Positions 23,005 through 25,487 of a stretch of 25,487 bases of DNA are shown piece by piece; within the stretch, counting starts at the first letter, position 1, and each line of letters starts with the position of its first letter. Source of the stretch: Lachnospiraceae bacterium. GTDB lineage: Bacteria > Bacillota > Clostridia > Lachnospirales > Lachnospiraceae. Position numbers and translations under genes: made by a program. Under the pieces are notes generated by a model. That model had not been told where the DNA came from, did not search any database, and saw nothing but the letters and a program-made list of their open reading frames with translations. The stretch spans positions 5,939 to 31,425 of the forward strand of contig JAAVAA010000061.1 of the NCBI GenBank assembly GCA_014804285.1, written 5' to 3'.

Positions 23005-23433
23005 ATGATCGCAATAGGAAGTGACCATGGCGGGTATGATCTGAAATGTCAGATCATGGAACACCTTAAAGAGAGGGGACTGGAATATAAGGATTTTGGC
23101 TGCTTTGACAAGAATTCCTGTGATTACCCTGATTTCGGCAAAGCGGCAGCGAAAGCAGTAGCAGCGGGAGAATGCGACAGGGGAATTGTGATATGTACCA
23201 CAGGGATTGGAATATCCATTGCAGCAAATAAAGTTCCCGGTATCCGGTGTGCTTTGTGCATGGATTCCTATCTGGCGAAGATGACGAGACTGCACAATGA
23301 TGCCAATATGCTGGCACTCGGGGGAGGCTTTACCGGAAAGAATCTTGCACTGGAAATTGTGGACACTTTTCTGGATACAGAGTTTTCCCAGGGAGAAAAT
23401 CACAAACGCAGGATTGGTAAGATAGAGGAATAG
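23005..23433 (+). CDS. rpiB: Ribose-5-phosphate isomerase B
   Basis: 142 residues starting MIAIGSDHGGYDLKCQIMEH. The RpiB/LacAB fold is clear: D7 and H8 of the SDHGG motif, CDYPDFGKAAAKAV, the catalytic C64 in IVICTTGIGISIAANK (usually CGTG, here CTTG), and RLHNDANMLALGGG. It interconverts ribose-5-phosphate and ribulose-5-phosphate in the pentose phosphate pathway; related proteins act on galactose-6-phosphate or allose-6-phosphate. AAGGGAGGAAGG precedes ATG 23005. It lies 31 bases after the Sua5-type gene, so the two are likely cotranscribed; Sua5-rpiB is a common Firmicute neighbourhood. Confidence 0.93.
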   Translation: MIAIGSDHGGYDLKCQIMEHLKERGLEYKDFGCFDKNSCDYPDFGKAAAKAVAAGECDRGIVICTTGIGISIAANKVPGIRCALCMDSYLAKMTRLHNDANMLALGGGFTGKNLALEIVDTFLDTEFSQGENHKRRIGKIEE

Positions 23434-23462
23434 GATAAGAAAGAAGAAAGGCAGGTGAGACG

Positions 23463-24635
23463 GTGAAAAGAGCAACGAGAAAAGTAATTGCGGCGATCAT
23501 GGCAGCAGTTCTTTTGGTATGCATTTTTCCTACCGCCGCATATGCTGATAATGATAAAATTTCTGCCTTGGAGGAACAAATTCGCAAGAATAAGGAAGAG
23601 CAGGAACAAACCGAAGGGAAGATTGGTGAGAGTAAGGAAGAATTAGAGAACCTTCAACAGACCACAGAAGGACTGAAAGGGCAATTAAGCAGTCTGAATT
23701 CCAATTTGACGGAGGTCAGTAATAACCTGGCGGATCTAGAGGAACAGATTAAGGCTAAGAATGAAGAGATTGAGCAGACAAATGTTGAGCTGGCGGAAGC
23801 AAAAGAGATTGAAGAGGCACAGTATGCCGCCATGAAGAAACGGATTCAGTTTATGTACGAAAAGCAGGATTATGTTTTGTTGGAAATGCTTTTTGGAGCA
23901 GCCAGCTTTTCGGATCTGCTGAACAGAAATGACTATATTGAGCAGTTGTCCAAGTATGACAGGGAACAGCTTGAGGAATTTAAAGCTACCAGAACGGGAA
24001 TAGAAGAAAAAGAAGCAAAACTTGAGCAGGAAAAGAAAGAGCTGGATGAGTTGAAGGTAGAGGTAGAAGCAGAGCAGAGCCGTGTGGCGGGTCTGGTAAG
24101 CCAGACCTCCGGGAAAATCTCCAGCTATCAGAACGAGATCTCCAGCACGGAAGCAGAAATGCTGGAATATGAAAAGCAGCTTGCGGAACAGAAAAATAAC
24201 CTTGCCCAGCTTCAAAAGGAACTGGAAGAGGAGCGCCGTCTGTCTCAGCTTGCGGCACAATCTGCGTGGAGGGATATTTCGGAGATATCCTTTGCAGATG
24301 GGGATCGGTACCTTTTGGCCAATCTGATTTATTGTGAGGCCGGAAATCAGCCTTATGAAGGACAGGTTGCAGTAGGAGCGGTGGTTATGAACCGTGTTAT
24401 GAGTTCCGTATTTCCGGATACGGTTGTAGGTGTGATCTACCAAAATAAACAATTTTCACCGGTGGCCAGCGGAAGACTGGCATTGGCGCTTGCGGAAGAT
24501 CATGCAACGGCAGCATGCTACCGGGCGGCCGATGAGGCAATGTCAGGCAAAACAACAGTGGGGAACTGCCTGTTTTTCCGAACACCGATAGAAGGACTGT
24601 CGGGAACACAGATCGGCGGACATATTTTCTATTAA
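23463..24635 (+). CDS. Secreted coiled-coil protein with SleB/CwlJ-type cell-wall hydrolase domain
   Basis: 390 residues, GTG start at 23463 (AGGTGAGACG upstream). A signal peptide occupies about residues 1-28 (VIAAIMAAVLLVCIFPTAAYA). Residues about 30-270 are almost all heptad-like Glu/Lys/Gln/Leu helix in two blocks around YEKQDYVLLEMLFGAASFSD (about 138-157), the layout of PcsB/EnvC-type regulators. The C-terminal domain (about 280-390) is SleB/CwlJ: LANLIYCEAGNQPYEGQVAV with Glu292, VVMNRVMSS, IYQNKQFSPV and CLFFRTP. SleB-type enzymes are lytic transglycosylases for cortex or peptidoglycan. Joining a PcsB-like coil to this domain suggests a hydrolase held in check at the membrane (inference). 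It starts 29 bases after rpiB. Confidence 0.9.
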   Translation: MKRATRKVIAAIMAAVLLVCIFPTAAYADNDKISALEEQIRKNKEEQEQTEGKIGESKEELENLQQTTEGLKGQLSSLNSNLTEVSNNLADLEEQIKAKNEEIEQTNVELAEAKEIEEAQYAAMKKRIQFMYEKQDYVLLEMLFGAASFSDLLNRNDYIEQLSKYDREQLEEFKATRTGIEEKEAKLEQEKKELDELKVEVEAEQSRVAGLVSQTSGKISSYQNEISSTEAEMLEYEKQLAEQKNNLAQLQKELEEERRLSQLAAQSAWRDISEISFADGDRYLLANLIYCEAGNQPYEGQVAVGAVVMNRVMSSVFPDTVVGVIYQNKQFSPVASGRLALALAEDHATAACYRAADEAMSGKTTVGNCLFFRTPIEGLSGTQIGGHIFY

Positions 24636-24643
24636 ACGTTATA

Positions 24644-24671
24644 AAAAGGATCGCTGTAAGGCGATCCTTTT
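24644..24671. terminator. Bidirectional terminator between SleB-type and DUF402 genes
   Basis: AAAAGGATCGC (24644-24654), loop TGTAAG, GCGATCCTTTT (24661-24671): a perfect 11-bp stem usable on both strands. It touches the DUF402 stop codon (24670-24672). Confidence 0.9.
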
Positions 24672-25140
24672 AGCTTTCAATATATGCTTTTAATGTGTCA
24701 AATTGATTGGAGTATATAAGGTTCAGAAGTTTGTTAAGCTGCATCAGACTGGATTTTAAGGTGTCCAGAGAAATGGATCGGGATTCCAGTGCAGTGACAA
24801 GTTCATCTAAATCAACCACCTTGACAAAACCGTCGGGGTAAATGATCACATCCGCAAGCAGATCCGTAACGATCAGACTGTTATCGGAAGAATTATAGTT
24901 GTAATCCACAATATCACAATACCAATAAAGAAGGCTGTCATCCTCATGGCAGAATTTACTTATTTTAAATCCTTCTTTCAGAAAATAACAGGACATGCCA
25001 TGGTGCAGATCTTTTTTGGGATGGAGGGCATTCCAGGAAGTAATGATATGTTCCTCATCACAGGACAAAATGACATCGTCCTTTAATAAAATGCATTCTT
25101 CAGGAATGATCCGCCTGCGGTATAAAATAGGATTTGCCAT
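24670..25140 (-). CDS. DUF402-domain protein
   Basis: 156 residues starting MANPILYRRRIIPEECILLK (AAGGAGG before ATG 25140). The DUF402 core is visible: LLYWYCDIVDYNYNSSDNSL, then VTDLLADVIIYPDGFVKVVDLDE, with the Asp/Glu residues expected to bind divalent metal. The final third (about residues 120-156) is a helical tail. Characterised relatives include nucleoside di/triphosphate phosphatases and FomD, so a phosphate-ester hydrolase is likely, but the substrate is unknown. Single gene with its own promoter and a shared terminator. Confidence 0.85.
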   Translation of the reverse strand: MANPILYRRRIIPEECILLKDDVILSCDEEHIITSWNALHPKKDLHHGMSCYFLKEGFKISKFCHEDDSLLYWYCDIVDYNYNSSDNSLIVTDLLADVIIYPDGFVKVVDLDELVTALESRSISLDTLKSSLMQLNKLLNLIYSNQFDTLKAYIES

Positions 25141-25170
25141 AAGTCCTCCTTAGGTATTGCCTTTACAGAA

Positions 25171-25199
25171 ATACTACTCTTAAATAGGAGGAAAGTCAA
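25171..25199 (-). promoter_or_regulatory. Promoter for the DUF402 gene
   Basis: Minus strand: TTGACT (25199-25194), 17-base spacer, TAGTAT (25176-25171), about 30 bases before the start codon. Confidence 0.65.
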
Positions 25200-25250
25200 T
25201 GGAGAGATGACCTTAAATTAACATTTAGCTGAGTTTCAAATAGAAATATG

Positions 25251-25404
25251 AAAACCCGGATAGAATCAAATTCTACGCGCCATACTGGCGCTTGCCACGA
25301 CTCTCGTTCTATAAAAAGCGTAACAGCACTAAGTTCGAAAAAACCTCACTAAGTGCTGACGCTTTTTAAAGGGCTCCTTAAGAATTTGATTCTATCCGGG
25401 TTTT
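25251..25404. repeat. 154-bp palindromic element with 24-bp perfect inverted ends
   Basis: The first 24 bases (25251-25274, starting AAAACCCGGATAG) are the exact reverse complement of the last 24 (25381-25404). Inside is a second stem: 25313-25321 with 25359-25367 and 25324-25330 with 25352-25358, parted by an AA bulge. A small GCGCCA/TGGCGC hairpin lies near 25277-25291. Each large stem ends in a T run on the minus strand. It begins three bases after the stop of the partial minus-strand gene, so it could be a double terminator, or a MITE-like element. No target duplication is visible at the ends. Confidence 0.65.
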
Positions 25405-25407
25405 AAG

Positions 25408-25487
25408 TTATTGGCTGACGGAAAACCAGCTAATGACTCCACTATAATCGCCTAATCCACTTTCCGACTGTCCGCCAGAGGTGTGAA
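25408..25487 (-). CDS. C-terminal end of an unknown protein, rest outside window
   Basis: Reading the minus strand in from the right edge, one frame runs 26 codons to TAA at 25410-25408 and ends ...GLGDYSGVISWFSVSQ. The other two minus-strand frames meet stops quickly. The Gly/Ser-rich then Trp/Phe composition reads as protein, but this is too short to name a family. The 154-bp palindromic element follows immediately. Confidence 0.45.
   Translation of the reverse strand, partial: HTSGGQSESGLGDYSGVISWFSVSQ

Noticed and set aside
1..25487. CRISPR array, tRNA, rRNA, insertion sequence, prophage genes
   Set aside because: Looked for and not seen on either strand: no regularly spaced long repeats, cloverleaf sequences, rRNA-like stretches or transposase/integrase motifs.

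Overview
The window looks like chromosome from a spore-forming, anaerobic Firmicute, most likely a Lachnospiraceae-type Clostridium relative. The reasons are the gene order gdpP-rplI-dnaB next to rpsF-ssb-rpsR, a clostridial 2[4Fe-4S] ferredoxin, pyruvate formate-lyase (PFL) with its activase, MecA, a CwlD-type amidase and a SleB-type hydrolase, strong AGGAGG ribosome binding sites, and sigma-A promoters that often carry an extended TGN -10. No rRNA, tRNA, CRISPR array or insertion sequence was recognised.

Layout. 1-2.4 kb: the end of a DUF1266 protein, a DUF951 protein, then rpsF-ssb-rpsR. 2.6-6.6 kb: the c-di-AMP phosphodiesterase gdpP, rplI and dnaB, closed by a terminator. 6.65-8.5 kb: a MerR-type regulator facing a small ferredoxin gene and pflA. 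8.8-11.55 kb: a DUF2975 membrane protein, a Cro-like HTH protein and a large protein joining a LacI-type sugar-binding domain to a GGDEF domain. 11.7-14.3 kb (minus strand): the most unusual locus. PFL is encoded in pieces: a 679-residue catalytic core that stops just before the glycyl-radical domain, a 67-residue Cys-containing protein, and an 80-residue free-standing glycyl-radical domain. 14.5-17.5 kb: a divergent DUF1858 protein, an NhaC-type antiporter and mecA. 17.5-18.5 kb: a long gene-poor stretch with an orphan promoter and a small unknown gene. 18.5-24.6 kb: a run of envelope and housekeeping genes (GH18 hydrolase, CwlD-like amidase, LCP ligase, a Sua5/TsaC protein lacking its front, RpiB, coiled-coil/SleB hydrolase). 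24.67 kb to the end: a DUF402 protein, a 154-bp palindromic element and the last codons of an unknown minus-strand gene.

How the parts fit. The PFL core (Cys406-Cys407), the separate radical domain (Gly55), PflA (radical-SAM C29/C33/C36) and the ferredoxin can be read as a complete mixed-acid fermentation module: ferredoxin or a similar donor could supply electrons to PflA, PflA would place the radical on the separate domain, and that domain would have to dock on the core to cleave pyruvate. The 67-residue protein copies the docking segment of the radical domain (9 of 21 residues identical, no gaps) but has a Cys cluster where the radical loop would be. It is the best candidate here for an undescribed regulatory or protective part. 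Functional statements come from reading domains and motifs by eye; no database search was run.
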